56,904 nt of DNA from Clostridia bacterium (GCA_900769815.1 CAAGID010000010.1:1-56904); one strand, 5' to 3'; positions 8,800-17,929 are shown, numbered from the stretch's first letter. Program-made: numbers and translations. Notes: generated by a model from the sequence alone, not told the origin.

Positions 8800-10167
8800 A
8801 TGAGCGAAAACAATTTCGATAACTCAAATGAGCAAAATAATTATTCAGGTATACGTTACACCTATAATCCAAACGTTGACGGATCTTCACAGTCAAACGG
8901 GTACAATACCGATATGATGCAGGAAAAGAAAAAATCTTTTTTAAAAGGTAACGGATGCTTTATTTCAATAATCGCCGTTTTGCTTTGCATTACACTTGTT
9001 TCTGCAGGAATATGTATTATTTCTTTGATTAATCCGCCCACTAATTATATTTCGGGCGAAAACGCAGGTATTATCAATACTTCTCCTGTTTTAACCACAC
9101 CTAATTCGACGCCAGCGGGAAACAATTATTCTTCCATCGCTTTTGACTCAGTGGTTGAGGTATTGCCTACTCCTACACCCCAAATAATAGAGGGTCAGAT
9201 ACTTACACCGCAGCAAGCTGCCCAAAGGGTTATACCAAGCGTAGTATGTATCCAATGCTATACCACAAATAATTATTTTGGAAATTCCGATACCTCCTCT
9301 CTTTATTCTGAGGGCAGCGGAATCATAAGCCGTGAAGACGGATATATAATAACAAACGCTCACGTTATCGAAGGTGCTTCTACGGTTCAGGTTGTTTTAT
9401 ATGATGGTACACTTTGCGATGCTGAAATTATTGGCTCTGACACCATTACCGACCTGGCACTTTTAAAAATTGACCCAACGAATCTTTCGCTTAAGGTTGC
9501 AAGTTTTGCTTCATCAAAAAATTTAAGTATTGCAGATACCGTACTTGCAGTAGGAAATCCGGGAGGATTAGATTTTTCTTCCAGTGTAACAAGCGGTATT
9601 GTTTCTGCAGTTGACAGAATAATTCAGGATGACACAACCGGTTATATTATGCATTGTATTCAGACTGATACTGCAATAAATCCCGGAAACAGCGGAGGCC
9701 CGTTAATTGATCTTTACGGAAATGTTATAGGTATAACTTCATCGAAAATAGTTGCTGAGGGCTATGAAAATATGGGTTTTGCAATAACTTATGATGAAGC
9801 CGCACCTATTCTTAATGACCTGCTTAATTTCGGTTACGTTAAAAACCGTGCAACAATAAATTTAACGCTTGCCCATCCTTCAGCCATTTTCAGAATGTCA
9901 GGCTGGAATTCCTTACCTAAAGGACTCTGCATTACAGCCGTAACAGGCGAAAATGAGGCTAATGCCGGCTTAAAGCAGTATGATATTATCAATTCTATTG
10001 ACGATATTTCAATAAGCTCTATGGCGGATTATTCATCATATCTTTTGACAAAGAAACCCGGCGAAAAAGTTACTTTAAAAGTATATAGGGCAACAATTTC
10101 AGGCTGGTCTGTTCAATATGCAACAGACACCATTGATATTGAGCTTACTTTATCTGAAGCAAAATAA
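8800..10167 (+). CDS. HtrA/DegP-like membrane-anchored serine protease
   Basis: 455 residues from the ATG at 8800, which has GGGAG before it; an upstream in-frame Met at 8599 lies inside rpsR and is discarded. The N-terminal 50 residues are Asn/Ser-rich and cytoplasmic, followed by one membrane segment (about 53-76, CFISIIAVLLCITLVSAG). A Ser/Thr/Pro-rich linker leads to an S1C trypsin-like domain with the triad His (ITNAHVIEGA), Asp (TITDLALLKID) and Ser (NPGNSGGPLID). A C-terminal PDZ domain follows (GLKQYDIINSIDD). It probably degrades misfolded proteins at the outer face of the membrane. Monocistronic, between two terminators. Confidence 0.93.
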   Translation: MSENNFDNSNEQNNYSGIRYTYNPNVDGSSQSNGYNTDMMQEKKKSFLKGNGCFISIIAVLLCITLVSAGICIISLINPPTNYISGENAGIINTSPVLTTPNSTPAGNNYSSIAFDSVVEVLPTPTPQIIEGQILTPQQAAQRVIPSVVCIQCYTTNNYFGNSDTSSLYSEGSGIISREDGYIITNAHVIEGASTVQVVLYDGTLCDAEIIGSDTITDLALLKIDPTNLSLKVASFASSKNLSIADTVLAVGNPGGLDFSSSVTSGIVSAVDRIIQDDTTGYIMHCIQTDTAINPGNSGGPLIDLYGNVIGITSSKIVAEGYENMGFAITYDEAAPILNDLLNFGYVKNRATINLTLAHPSAIFRMSGWNSLPKGLCITAVTGENEANAGLKQYDIINSIDDISISSMADYSSYLLTKKPGEKVTLKVYRATISGWSVQYATDTIDIELTLSEAK

Positions 10168-10173
10168 AAGATT

Positions 10174-10204
10174 AAGGCCGAATTTTAAATATTCGGTCTT
10201 TTTT
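10174..10204 (+). terminator. Terminator of the htrA-like gene
   Basis: AAGGCCGAAT (10174-10183) pairs with ATTCGGTCTT (10191-10200), a 10-bp stem with one G-U pair, followed by TTTT. Confidence 0.88.
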
Positions 10205-10236
10205 ACAAAATTTTAATAGCAATATTTCTAAAAGTT

Positions 10237-10245
10237 TGGTATAAT
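10237..10245 (+). promoter_or_regulatory. Extended -10 promoter before the membrane/USP operon
   Basis: TGGTATAAT (TATAAT at 10240-10245) is an extended -10 element; the -35 region is poor. Transcription should start near 10252. This excludes the in-frame ATG at 10246 as a start and supports the one at 10264. Confidence 0.55.
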
Positions 10246-10263
10246 GTGTTTTGGGTGTTTAAA

Positions 10264-10725
10264 ATGAATTTATTAGATAAAGATTTTTTCTTGAATTTGC
10301 GTAATAGACGCAATACACTTTTGATTGTATTTATTATTCTTACAATCGCACTTGCCACCACGTATATTCTTAGTTTTCTGTTAAATAACCTTTGGCTTTC
10401 AATGGGTATAGGTGTTGTTTCGGTTGTTGTGCTGGTGTTATTTTTCTACGGTCTTATTTTTGATAAGAATAAGCTTCTCAAATTTTACAGCGGCCTAATG
10501 AACGGAATCACGCAGGAAGATACTTATACGTTTGTAAATACAGATGATATAACAGAGCATGACGGTGTCCGCCTTTTACGACTTCTTTGTTCCTTTGAAG
10601 ATGGCGGCGAAGTTTTTGAAAGAACTCTCTATTTTCTTTGTGACCTTCCCCACCCTGCCTTAGAGCACGGACAAAAAATCAAAGTTAAAACTCATAGAAA
10701 TATTATTGTTAATATCGAGGATTGA
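10264..10725 (+). CDS. Small membrane protein of unknown function
   Basis: 153 residues from ATG 10264, chosen because the in-frame ATG at 10246 abuts the -10 box. Two adjacent membrane helices (about residues 18-65: TLLIVFIILTIALATTYIL and LSMGIGVVSVVVLVLFFYG) are followed by a soluble domain of about 80 residues ending HGQKIKVKTHRNIIVNIED, probably a small beta domain. I do not recognise the family. The stop overlaps the next ATG (TGATG), so it is translationally coupled to the stress-protein-like gene. Confidence 0.7.
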   Translation: MNLLDKDFFLNLRNRRNTLLIVFIILTIALATTYILSFLLNNLWLSMGIGVVSVVVLVLFFYGLIFDKNKLLKFYSGLMNGITQEDTYTFVNTDDITEHDGVRLLRLLCSFEDGGEVFERTLYFLCDLPHPALEHGQKIKVKTHRNIIVNIED

Positions 10726-11099
10726 TGCATTTGAAAAATATTATGGTTTGCGTTACGTTGCAAAGCACTTGTGAAAGACTTATCGATTATGCAAAGGTTA
10801 TAAAAGAGCCTGACGATAATTTATTTGTACTTCACGTAGCAAAAAACACCGAGCTTAATAAAGGAGAAATTCTTGAATTTCTTTACTCTGTATCACATTC
10901 TGCCGGTGCAGATATGACAGTTTTATATTCAGATGATGCCCTTAACACCATAAATAATTTTATAAAAGAAAAAGATATTCATATTGTTATTTTGGGAAAA
11001 CCTGAAAATACATATAAGGACAACGGTTTTATAACTGCACTTACAAACAAGTTTGCAGATAATATAGAATTCATACTTTTAGACAAAAAGGAGTTTTAA
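10725..11099 (+). CDS. UspA-like (HUP-fold) small protein
   Basis: 124 residues. The N-terminus LKNIMVCVTLQSTCERLIDYA and the pattern LFVLHVAKN...ADMTVLYSDDAL...DIHIVILGKPE match the alternating strand/helix layout of universal stress proteins, nearest to the Usp domain of KdpD-type sensors. It is single-domain, and the ATP-binding G-2x-G-9x-G motif is not clear, so nucleotide binding is uncertain. ATG 10725 overlaps the preceding stop, with GAGG upstream; TTG at 10731 is a less likely start. The operon continues into the ACT-domain gene 4 bases later. Confidence 0.65.
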   Translation: MHLKNIMVCVTLQSTCERLIDYAKVIKEPDDNLFVLHVAKNTELNKGEILEFLYSVSHSAGADMTVLYSDDALNTINNFIKEKDIHIVILGKPENTYKDNGFITALTNKFADNIEFILLDKKEF

Positions 11100-11103
11100 A
11101 GAA

Positions 11104-11367
11104 GTGAAAGCATTTTTAACAGTAATCGGACACGACAGAGTAGGTATCATTGCTGACGTCAGTGCAAAATTAAGAGACAATAACGTAAATATTCTTGATA
11201 TTACGCAGACCATTCTTCACAATTATTTTACAATGGTTATGTTCTTAAGCCTTGAACAGAGCGACCTTGATATTCAGGGTCTTCAGGACGCTTTTAAGGA
11301 TTTTGACAATAATCTTGAAATAAGAATTCAATCAGAAGAAATTTTCAACAGTATGCACCGTCTTTAA
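11104..11367 (+). CDS. ACT domain protein (UPF0237 family)
   Basis: 87 residues, essentially one ACT domain (KAFLTVIGHDRVGIIADVSA...NNVNILDITQTI). It starts with GTG after AAGGAG. ACT domains bind small ligands, usually amino acids, at dimer interfaces. This short family is nearly always next to a UPF0210/DUF711 gene, as here (12-base gap), and probably acts as its regulatory subunit or ligand sensor. The ligand is unknown. Confidence 0.9.
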   Translation: MKAFLTVIGHDRVGIIADVSAKLRDNNVNILDITQTILHNYFTMVMFLSLEQSDLDIQGLQDAFKDFDNNLEIRIQSEEIFNSMHRL

Positions 11368-11379
11368 TGGAGAAACAAA

Positions 11380-12738
11380 ATGATAAATTTTAACGAAGTA
11401 AACGAAACTATACAAATGCTTGATAACCAACATCTTGATGTACGCACGGTAACAATGGGTATTTCCCTTTACGATTGTGCTGACTCTGATGCTGATAAGG
11501 CTTGTACACGTATTTATGATAAAATTTCAATGCGTGCCGAAAACCTTGTTAAAGAAGCAGAAAAAATTGAAAAAACTCTTGGTATTCCTATTGTAAACAA
11601 AAGAATTTCCGTTACTCCTATTGCCCACATTGCTTCAGCATCAAGAGTAAATGATGCAGTTATGTTTGCAAAAACTCTTGAAAAAGCGGCAAATAACGTT
11701 GGCGTAAACTTTTTAGGTGGATTTTCAGCACTTGTACATAAGGGAATTACCCCTGGAGATTTAGCTATTATCAATAGTATTCCCGAAGCACTTGCAGTAA
11801 CTGACCATATCTGTTCATCAGTAAATATAGGTTCAACCCGTGCAGGTATCAATATGGATGCGGTAAAGAAAATGGGTCAGATTATTGTTGACAGTGCACA
11901 AAAGACAAAAGACCGCGACAGTATCGGTTGTGCTAAATTAGTTGTATTCTGTAATGCCGTTGAAGATAACCCTTTTATGGCAGGTGCATTTTTAGGTGCA
12001 GGCGAGGGCGATTGCGTTATCAACGTTGGCGTTTCAGGACCCGGTGTTGTTAAATGTGCTTTAGAAAAAATGCCAGACGCCTCTTTAGGCGAATTAGCCG
12101 AAGAAATCAAAAAGACAGCTTTCAAGATTACCCGTATGGGTCAGCTCGTTGCTTCCCGTGCCGCTGATGCACTTTCAGCACAGTTTGGTATTGTTGACTT
12201 ATCTTTAGCACCTACACCTACAATGGGCGACTCTGTTGCTCATATTTTAGAGGAAATGGGTCTTTCCCAAACGGGCGGTCCCGGTACAACTGCAGCACTT
12301 GCAATGCTTAACGACGCAGTAAAAAAAGGTGGCGTTATGGCATCAAGCTACGTTGGCGGACTTTCAGGTGCATTTATTCCCGTTTCAGAAGATATTGGTA
12401 TGATTAATGCCGCAAAATCAGGTACGCTGACTTTAGAAAAACTTGAAGCAATGACTTGTGTTTGCTCCGTTGGTCTTGATATGATTGCTGTTCCAGGTTC
12501 AACAAGCGCAGAAACAATTTCAGGTATTATTGCCGACGAAGCCGCTATTGGTATGGTTAATTCAAAGACGACTGCAGTAAGAATCATTCCCGTTATAGGA
12601 AAAGGCGTTGGCGAAATGGTAAGCTTTGGCGGACTTCTTGGCGAAGCTCCCATTATGCCCGTAAACAAAGCAGATTGTACAAAATTTATTAACCGTGCAG
12701 GTAGAATCCCCGCTCCCCTGCAGAGCCTTAAAAACTAA
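11380..12738 (+). CDS. UPF0210/DUF711 (PFL) family protein
   Basis: 452 residues starting MINFNEVNETIQMLDNQHLD, with the family signatures IPIVNKRISVTPIAH, NVGVSGPGVVKCALE and DLSLAPTPTMGDSVA. The fold is related to the glycyl-radical/PFL-like alpha-beta barrel, but no glycyl-radical loop (RVxGY) is visible, so a PFL reaction should not be assumed. The biochemical role is unknown. Full length and well conserved; paired with the ACT protein upstream and overlapping the next small gene by one base (TAATG). Confidence 0.88.
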   Translation: MINFNEVNETIQMLDNQHLDVRTVTMGISLYDCADSDADKACTRIYDKISMRAENLVKEAEKIEKTLGIPIVNKRISVTPIAHIASASRVNDAVMFAKTLEKAANNVGVNFLGGFSALVHKGITPGDLAIINSIPEALAVTDHICSSVNIGSTRAGINMDAVKKMGQIIVDSAQKTKDRDSIGCAKLVVFCNAVEDNPFMAGAFLGAGEGDCVINVGVSGPGVVKCALEKMPDASLGELAEEIKKTAFKITRMGQLVASRAADALSAQFGIVDLSLAPTPTMGDSVAHILEEMGLSQTGGPGTTAALAMLNDAVKKGGVMASSYVGGLSGAFIPVSEDIGMINAAKSGTLTLEKLEAMTCVCSVGLDMIAVPGSTSAETISGIIADEAAIGMVNSKTTAVRIIPVIGKGVGEMVSFGGLLGEAPIMPVNKADCTKFINRAGRIPAPLQSLKN

Positions 12739-13004
12739 TGAAGTTATTACGAAATATCTTATGGATAGCATTTCCCGTTGCCTTTATTGCATATTACATA
12801 TGCTTACGATTTGGTGTTATACCCACACTTTTTATTGCAAATCTACTGCTTGCGTTGATACTTTGCATTCCTATTACCGCGTGTCTTATTCAAACTATTA
12901 TGAATAAGGAAAAAAATCTTTCAAAAAATTCTTTTATACTTAAAATGGTTATAATAACCTATCTTTACATTATGGTATTTTTCCTTTTTATGTCGGTAAG
13001 ATAA
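12738..13004 (+). CDS. Small membrane protein, unknown
   Basis: 88 residues with three hydrophobic stretches: MKLLRNILWIAFPVAFIAYY, LFIANLLLALILCIPITACL, and a C-terminal segment containing VIITYLYIMVFFLFM. No family recognised. The ATG overlaps the UPF0210 stop, so it is likely the last gene of that operon; it ends at a strong bidirectional terminator. Confidence 0.65.
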   Translation: MKLLRNILWIAFPVAFIAYYICLRFGVIPTLFIANLLLALILCIPITACLIQTIMNKEKNLSKNSFILKMVIITYLYIMVFFLFMSVR

Positions 13005-13041
13005 AAAAACTGACTGCCTTATTTGAGGCAGTCAGTTTTTT
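13004..13041. terminator. Bidirectional terminator between the UPF0210 operon and fucI
   Basis: AAAAAACTGACTGCCT (13004-13019) pairs perfectly with AGGCAGTCAGTTTTTT (13026-13041): 16 bp, 6-base loop, T-run on either strand. It serves both converging transcripts. Confidence 0.93.
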
Positions 13042-13046
13042 GTTTT

Positions 13047-14831
13047 TTACTTATAAAGAGGACCGTAGGTTTCGCAAGCCTTAAAGTCAGCAGCTTCTTT
13101 ATTATCTGTTCCCATAAGACCCCAAGCCTGAGGACGGAAGATTTTTTCTTCAGGAACGTTGTGCATACTTACGGGGATACGGAGCATTGAGCAAAGTGTA
13201 ATTAAATCAGCACCAACGTGGCCGTGTACCCAAGCACCATGGTTAGCTCCCCAGTTTGCCATTACTGAATAAACATCGGTAAATGCTCCCTTACCGTTAA
13301 GGATAGGTGCAAACCAAGTTGTAGGCCAAGTGGGGTCGGTACGCTTATCTAAAATATCGTGTGTCTTTTCATCAACAACGCAGGTATAACCTTCTGCAAT
13401 CTGCATAACGGGGCCAACACCATCAACAAGGCAAAGACGAGCCATTGTTACGGGCATTTCAGCATTGGTCTTAAAGTGGCTTGAGAAACCACCACCACGG
13501 AAATATTCATAATCGGCTCTGCACCAATCGGAATTATCAAGACAAGCCTTAATATCTTCCTCGGTCATATTCCACCATTCCTTCATTGTACCGTTGCCTT
13601 CTGCATCCTTAACTGCGCCTGTTGCATCAAGAGCAGTTGCACCTGAATTTATAAGATGGATAATACCGTTTGCAGCGTAACCTGAAAGAGTTGTGCCTGT
13701 TACACGTTTAACTGCGTCAGGTGACCAATAAGTTCTAACATCTGAGAACAAAGGTGCTTTTCCTGTGAGAAGGTTTAACAAAAGCATTGTAATGCCGTTA
13801 AGATTATCGTTTTCTGTTGCAAGAATTGTAGGTGCGCCCTTACCGTTCCAGTCAAATGTTGAGCAAAGAATTGCTTCAGCAAAGTCACCATTGGGAAGCC
13901 AGTCTGTCCACTGACGCTGACCCTGGAAACCGCCTGCAATGCCGTTTCTGCCAAGAGCCTCTTCGTGCCAGCCAATTTCCTTGAGTTTTTCGTTGCCGTG
14001 CATAATATCCTTTATGATAATTGCCATCTTGGTAACGAATTCCCAATCTTTATCAGCTGAAACCACTTTACTTCTCTTAATAATTTCAGGCAAATCCTTA
14101 CCTGCGTTTTTATCAAAGCCCTCTTTGCAGTTTTCTTTAACCCATTTAAGTGCTTTGTTGTATTCTTCTTCATCATAGATGCCTAAAGTAATACGGCGAA
14201 GAAGCTCAGTTTCATCAAGCCATTCAGCACGAATACCAAGATACTTCTGATAGAAATCAGCATCACAGTATGAGCCTGCAATACCCATTGAAATTGAACC
14301 GATATTAACGTATGCTTTATTACGCATTGCTCCAACTGCTACTGCTCCCTTTGCAAAAAGAAGAATCTTTTCTTTTACGTCATCGGGAATAGTTGTATCG
14401 TTTCTATCCTGAACGTCATGACCGTAAATTGCAAAAGCAGGAAGACCACGCTGTGCGTGTGCTGACATTGCTGCTGCAAGATAAACTGCACCGGGTCTCT
14501 CCGTACCGTTAAAGCCCCAAATTGCCTTAATTGTTGTGGGGTCAAGATCCATTGTTTCTGAGCCGTAGCACCAGCAAGGTGTAACTGAAAGTGTTGCTAC
14601 AACGTTTTCAGTTGCAAACTGGTCACGAACCATTGCTGCTTCCTTACCACTACCGATGGTTGTGCATCCGATAACACACTGAACAGGTGTACCGTCTGCA
14701 TATTTTAAGTTTTCTTCAATAAGCTTGGCGGCATTTTTTGCCATATTCATAGTCTGTTCTTCAAGGCCTTCTCTTATACCGCCCCATCTGCCGTCGATTA
14801 CGGGACGAATACCGATTTTCATATTTGCCAT
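13047..14831 (-). CDS. fucI: L-fucose isomerase
   Basis: 594 residues, the usual length of FucI, which converts L-fucose to L-fuculose (and D-arabinose to D-ribulose) using Mn2+. Signatures include IGIRPVIDGRWGGIREGLEE at the N-terminus, FNGTERPGAVYLAAAM, GIAGSYCDADFYQKYLGIR and GVGPVMQIAEGYTC. The start has GGAGAG 9 bases upstream. No fuculokinase or aldolase gene is nearby, so the rest of fucose catabolism is elsewhere. It is divergent from a PocR-AraC regulator, and the intergenic region holds repeated AT-rich operator-like sites. It suggests use of host mucin or plant fucosides. Confidence 0.96.
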   Translation of the reverse strand: MANMKIGIRPVIDGRWGGIREGLEEQTMNMAKNAAKLIEENLKYADGTPVQCVIGCTTIGSGKEAAMVRDQFATENVVATLSVTPCWCYGSETMDLDPTTIKAIWGFNGTERPGAVYLAAAMSAHAQRGLPAFAIYGHDVQDRNDTTIPDDVKEKILLFAKGAVAVGAMRNKAYVNIGSISMGIAGSYCDADFYQKYLGIRAEWLDETELLRRITLGIYDEEEYNKALKWVKENCKEGFDKNAGKDLPEIIKRSKVVSADKDWEFVTKMAIIIKDIMHGNEKLKEIGWHEEALGRNGIAGGFQGQRQWTDWLPNGDFAEAILCSTFDWNGKGAPTILATENDNLNGITMLLLNLLTGKAPLFSDVRTYWSPDAVKRVTGTTLSGYAANGIIHLINSGATALDATGAVKDAEGNGTMKEWWNMTEEDIKACLDNSDWCRADYEYFRGGGFSSHFKTNAEMPVTMARLCLVDGVGPVMQIAEGYTCVVDEKTHDILDKRTDPTWPTTWFAPILNGKGAFTDVYSVMANWGANHGAWVHGHVGADLITLCSMLRIPVSMHNVPEEKIFRPQAWGLMGTDNKEAADFKACETYGPLYK

Positions 14832-14868
14832 AAAATTCTCTCCTTTATATATTTATTTCTTTAATCAA

Positions 14869-14924
14869 ATTATACTATACTTTTTTCTAATTTTATAGTA
14901 TAATTATTGCAAATTATAGTATAA
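14869..14924. promoter_or_regulatory. Candidate operators in the fucI/araC intergenic region
   Basis: TTATAGTATAA occurs twice in direct orientation (14893-14903 and 14914-14924), 21 bp centre to centre, i.e. two helical turns. A reverse copy, TTATACTATA (14870-14879), overlaps a TATAAT-type -10 box of fucI (14869-14874 on plus). Direct repeats about 21 bp apart are typical of AraC-family sites. The fucI promoter lacks a good -35, fitting activator dependence. Confidence 0.5.
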
Positions 14925-14940
14925 AATTGGATTTTTTACA

Positions 14941-15768
14941 ATGAATTATGATTTTGAACATATTTTAACACTTATAAAAGACTTTTATGCAGTAACGGGT
15001 CAACGTATCGGATTCTTTGATAAAAACTTTAATATAATTACTGAGTATCCTAAAAAATGTTGTGATTTCTGTGAATGTATTAGAAAAAATCCCGAAGGAT
15101 ATGCCTCTTGTATGAAATCTGACAGAACTCTTTTGGAGGAAGCATCAAAAGGCACAACTATACGGTGCAGATGTCACGCAGGTTTACTTGAAATCTGTGC
15201 ACCCATTATTGATGATATGGGTATAAGCGGTTACCTTATGTTCGGGCAGATTCTCTATGATAAGGATATTGATAAACAGCATAACGAAATAAAAAAACTG
15301 ACAAAGAATTTTTTTCAGTATGATGATTTTGATGAAAAAATTTTATCGGTACGAACTTTGTCCCCCGAATATATAAATTCTGTTGAAAATATTATGAAAG
15401 CCTGCATAAGCTATATACATTTAAACAGGATTCTTACCGCCACAAAAACGGGCTTGTGGGCACAGATTGACTATTACATAGAAAGAAACTACTTAATAGA
15501 TTTTTCTCTGGAAGATATGGCAAAAGATTTAGGAATATCCATATCTTCAATATGTAAAACCGTAAAAAAGAAAACAAATAAAACTGTTCATCAGTTGTTA
15601 ACGTCAAAACGATTAAAAAAAGCTAAACAATTTTTAAAATCCACCGATATGAATATAAATGAAATTGCATATTCTGTGGGGATACATGATTATAATTATT
15701 TTTCAAAAATATTTAAAAAATACGAAAAAATGACTCCGTCTCAATATAGAAAAAATTTTTTTGAATAA
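14941..15768 (+). CDS. AraC-family regulator with PocR sensory domain
   Basis: 275 residues. Residues about 5-155 form a PocR domain with the Cys-rich pattern CCDFCECIRKNPEGYASCMKSD and RCRCHAGLLEICAPI, known to bind small hydrocarbon or sugar-like ligands. The C-terminal 100 residues carry two AraC HTH motifs (LEDMAKDLGISISSICKTVK and INEIAYSVGIHDYNYFSKIF). It is divergent from fucI, 109 bases apart, so it most likely controls fucI and itself; the ligand (L-fucose or a product) is inferred. The start has no strong ribosome binding site. Confidence 0.88.
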   Translation: MNYDFEHILTLIKDFYAVTGQRIGFFDKNFNIITEYPKKCCDFCECIRKNPEGYASCMKSDRTLLEEASKGTTIRCRCHAGLLEICAPIIDDMGISGYLMFGQILYDKDIDKQHNEIKKLTKNFFQYDDFDEKILSVRTLSPEYINSVENIMKACISYIHLNRILTATKTGLWAQIDYYIERNYLIDFSLEDMAKDLGISISSICKTVKKKTNKTVHQLLTSKRLKKAKQFLKSTDMNINEIAYSVGIHDYNYFSKIFKKYEKMTPSQYRKNFFE

Positions 15769-15824
15769 TCACACATTTCATATTCTATTGCATAGTTCTA
15801 TGTTAACAAAATAGCCGTAAACTG

Positions 15825-15853
15825 TTGACAGAATAAGTCATTTAATGTATAAT
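15825..15853 (+). promoter_or_regulatory. Promoter of the opp operon
   Basis: TTGACA (15825-15830), a 17-base spacer and TATAAT (15848-15853): a perfect consensus promoter about 70 bases upstream of oppB. Confidence 0.8.
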
Positions 15854-15931
15854 ATGTGAAAATCGGTTTACTCTGTTTTCACAGAATATATAATTCTACG
15901 AATCATTTTTTTCCATGAAAGGAGCGATAAT

Positions 15932-16843
15932 GTGTTAAAGTATGTAATTAAGCGTATATTGTTAGCAATAGTAACAATTTTTATTATATGTACCATCACA
16001 TTCTTCACAATGCACGCCGTTCCCGGCGGACCATTTAATGCTGAAAAGGCTTTAGACCCTGCTACAATAGAGGCTCTTGAAGCCCGTTACGGTCTTGACC
16101 AACCTAAGGTTGTTCAGTTCGGAAATTATCTTAAAGGTCTTGTTCAGGGGGACTTCGGTGTTTCATTAAAGAACGGCAGAGAAATTTCAAAAATCATTGC
16201 GGATTCATTCCCCACTTCAGCAAAGTTAGGTATTATGGCTATGCTTGTAGCCCTTACCTTGGGAACTATTTTGGGAAGTATTGCAGCTTTAATGCGTAAC
16301 ACTATCGTTGACAGAATTATTGTTTTCTTCTCAACCTTATTTACTGCAGTTCCAAGCTTTATTCTGGCAACACTATTGCTATACATATTCTGTACCAAGT
16401 TAAGATGGGTTGATGCCTGGTCTGTTGATAATCCCAATTATATACTACCGGTTCTTGCATTATCCGCATATCCTATGGCTTACACCACACGTCTTGCTAA
16501 AACAAGTATGCTTGATGCTTTAAGTCAGGATTACATACGCACTGCCAAGGCAAAAGGTGTTTCGAAGCTCCTTATTATATTTAAGCATGCTTTAAGGAAC
16601 TCCCTTATTCCCGTTATCACATATGCCGGACCCCAGATTGCATATATTGTAACAGGCTCAATGGTTATTGAAACAATCTTTACCATTGGCGGTATCGGCA
16701 GACAGTTCGTTACTGCTATAAACGAGCGTGACTATACTCTTATTATGGCAACTACCGTATTCCTTGCAACAATAATGGTTGTCGCTAACCTTATCTGCGA
16801 TCTTCTTTATAAACTTGTTGATCCCAGAATCAAATACAACTAA
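15932..16843 (+). CDS. oppB: Oligopeptide ABC transporter permease OppB
   Basis: 303 residues, GTG start after AAAGGAG. An N-terminal helix (IKRILLAIVTIFIICTITFFT) is followed by a periplasmic-type segment (HAVPGGPFNAEKA) and five further helices. The EAA loop for contact with the ATPases is DYIRTAKAKGVSKLLIIFKHALRNS. Inner-membrane half of a peptide (or nickel/glycoside-like) importer. Followed 15 bases later by oppC. First gene of a B-C-D-F-A operon. Confidence 0.93.
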   Translation: MLKYVIKRILLAIVTIFIICTITFFTMHAVPGGPFNAEKALDPATIEALEARYGLDQPKVVQFGNYLKGLVQGDFGVSLKNGREISKIIADSFPTSAKLGIMAMLVALTLGTILGSIAALMRNTIVDRIIVFFSTLFTAVPSFILATLLLYIFCTKLRWVDAWSVDNPNYILPVLALSAYPMAYTTRLAKTSMLDALSQDYIRTAKAKGVSKLLIIFKHALRNSLIPVITYAGPQIAYIVTGSMVIETIFTIGGIGRQFVTAINERDYTLIMATTVFLATIMVVANLICDLLYKLVDPRIKYN

Positions 16844-16858
16844 AAGGAGGCAAAGATA

Positions 16859-17929
16859 ATGGAAGACAATAAATTACCCAAAAAGAATATATTTTCAGCA
16901 CAGATAGATCTTTCAAAGTTTGAGCCTGCTACTGAAGACGAAAAGCGTCAGCAAGACGTTATGAGCGAAAGTACTACCTTCTTTAAAGACGGTATGCGTC
17001 GCCTTTTTAAGAATCCCCTTGCAGTTATCAGTATTATCATTCTCTCTATCATACTTATTACAATTATTGTTGCACCTATGATCGTACCTTACGGTTACGA
17101 CGAAATGATAAAGATAAATGGAAGAAAAGACAAAACTGCTAAAAACCTTCCGCCTATGACCTTCTCTGAAAACGAGCAAGCTTATATGGCAGAAACAGGC
17201 GAAGAGCTTTTCCCCCATTTATTTGGAACTGACGAAATGGGACGAGATTACTTTGTACGCGTTGTTTACGGAACAAGAATCTCATTATTAGTTGGCGTAC
17301 TTGCAAGTGTAATCGTTTTGATTATCGGTATGATTTACGGTAGTATTTCAGGTTATTTCGGTGGAAAAGTCGATTTGGTAATGATGCGTATAGTTGACGT
17401 TATCTACTCATTGCCAGATATGCTGATTATTATTCTTTTATCAGTTGTACTTAATCAGATTATTTCCTTTAAGCCCGGCACATTGCTTGCTGACTTAGGT
17501 ACTAATATGATTTCCATTTTCGTTGTATTCGGTCTTTTATATTGGGTTAGTATGGCACGTCTTATCCGCGGTCAGATTCTTTCAATCAAGGAAAACGAAT
17601 ACATCCTTGCTGCACGTTCAATCGGTGCAAAGCCCGGTTGGATTATCAGAAAGCACATTTTACCTAACTGTCTTTCAGTTATTATTATTTCAACTGCACT
17701 TCAGGTACCTTCTGCTATCTTTACAGAAAGTTACCTCAGCTTCGTTGGCTTAGGCGTTAAAGCACCTATGCCCTCTTTAGGTTCACTTGCTGACAAAGCA
17801 CGTGAGGGACTTCAGTTTTATCCCCACAAGCTTTTATTCCCCGCTATTGTTATCTGCCTTATCGTATTGAGCCTTAACCTTCTGGGCGACGGTCTTCGCG
17901 ATGCCTTTGACCCCAAACTTAAGAGGTGA
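16859..17929 (+). CDS. oppC: Oligopeptide ABC transporter permease OppC
   Basis: 356 residues, slightly long. A 60-residue cytoplasmic N-terminus precedes the first helix (LAVISIIILSIILITIIVAP). The conserved HLFGTDEMGRDYFVRVVYGTR follows, then five more helices and the EAA loop ENEYILAARSIGAKPGWIIR. Pairs with OppB as the translocation pore. AAAGGAGG precedes the ATG, and the stop overlaps the oppD leader. Confidence 0.93.
   Translation: MEDNKLPKKNIFSAQIDLSKFEPATEDEKRQQDVMSESTTFFKDGMRRLFKNPLAVISIIILSIILITIIVAPMIVPYGYDEMIKINGRKDKTAKNLPPMTFSENEQAYMAETGEELFPHLFGTDEMGRDYFVRVVYGTRISLLVGVLASVIVLIIGMIYGSISGYFGGKVDLVMMRIVDVIYSLPDMLIIILLSVVLNQIISFKPGTLLADLGTNMISIFVVFGLLYWVSMARLIRGQILSIKENEYILAARSIGAKPGWIIRKHILPNCLSVIIISTALQVPSAIFTESYLSFVGLGVKAPMPSLGSLADKAREGLQFYPHKLLFPAIVICLIVLSLNLLGDGLRDAFDPKLKR

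Noticed and set aside
11380..12738. Formate acetyltransferase-type glycyl radical enzyme
   Set aside because: No glycyl-radical loop or activating enzyme gene; the UPF0210 family assignment is better supported.
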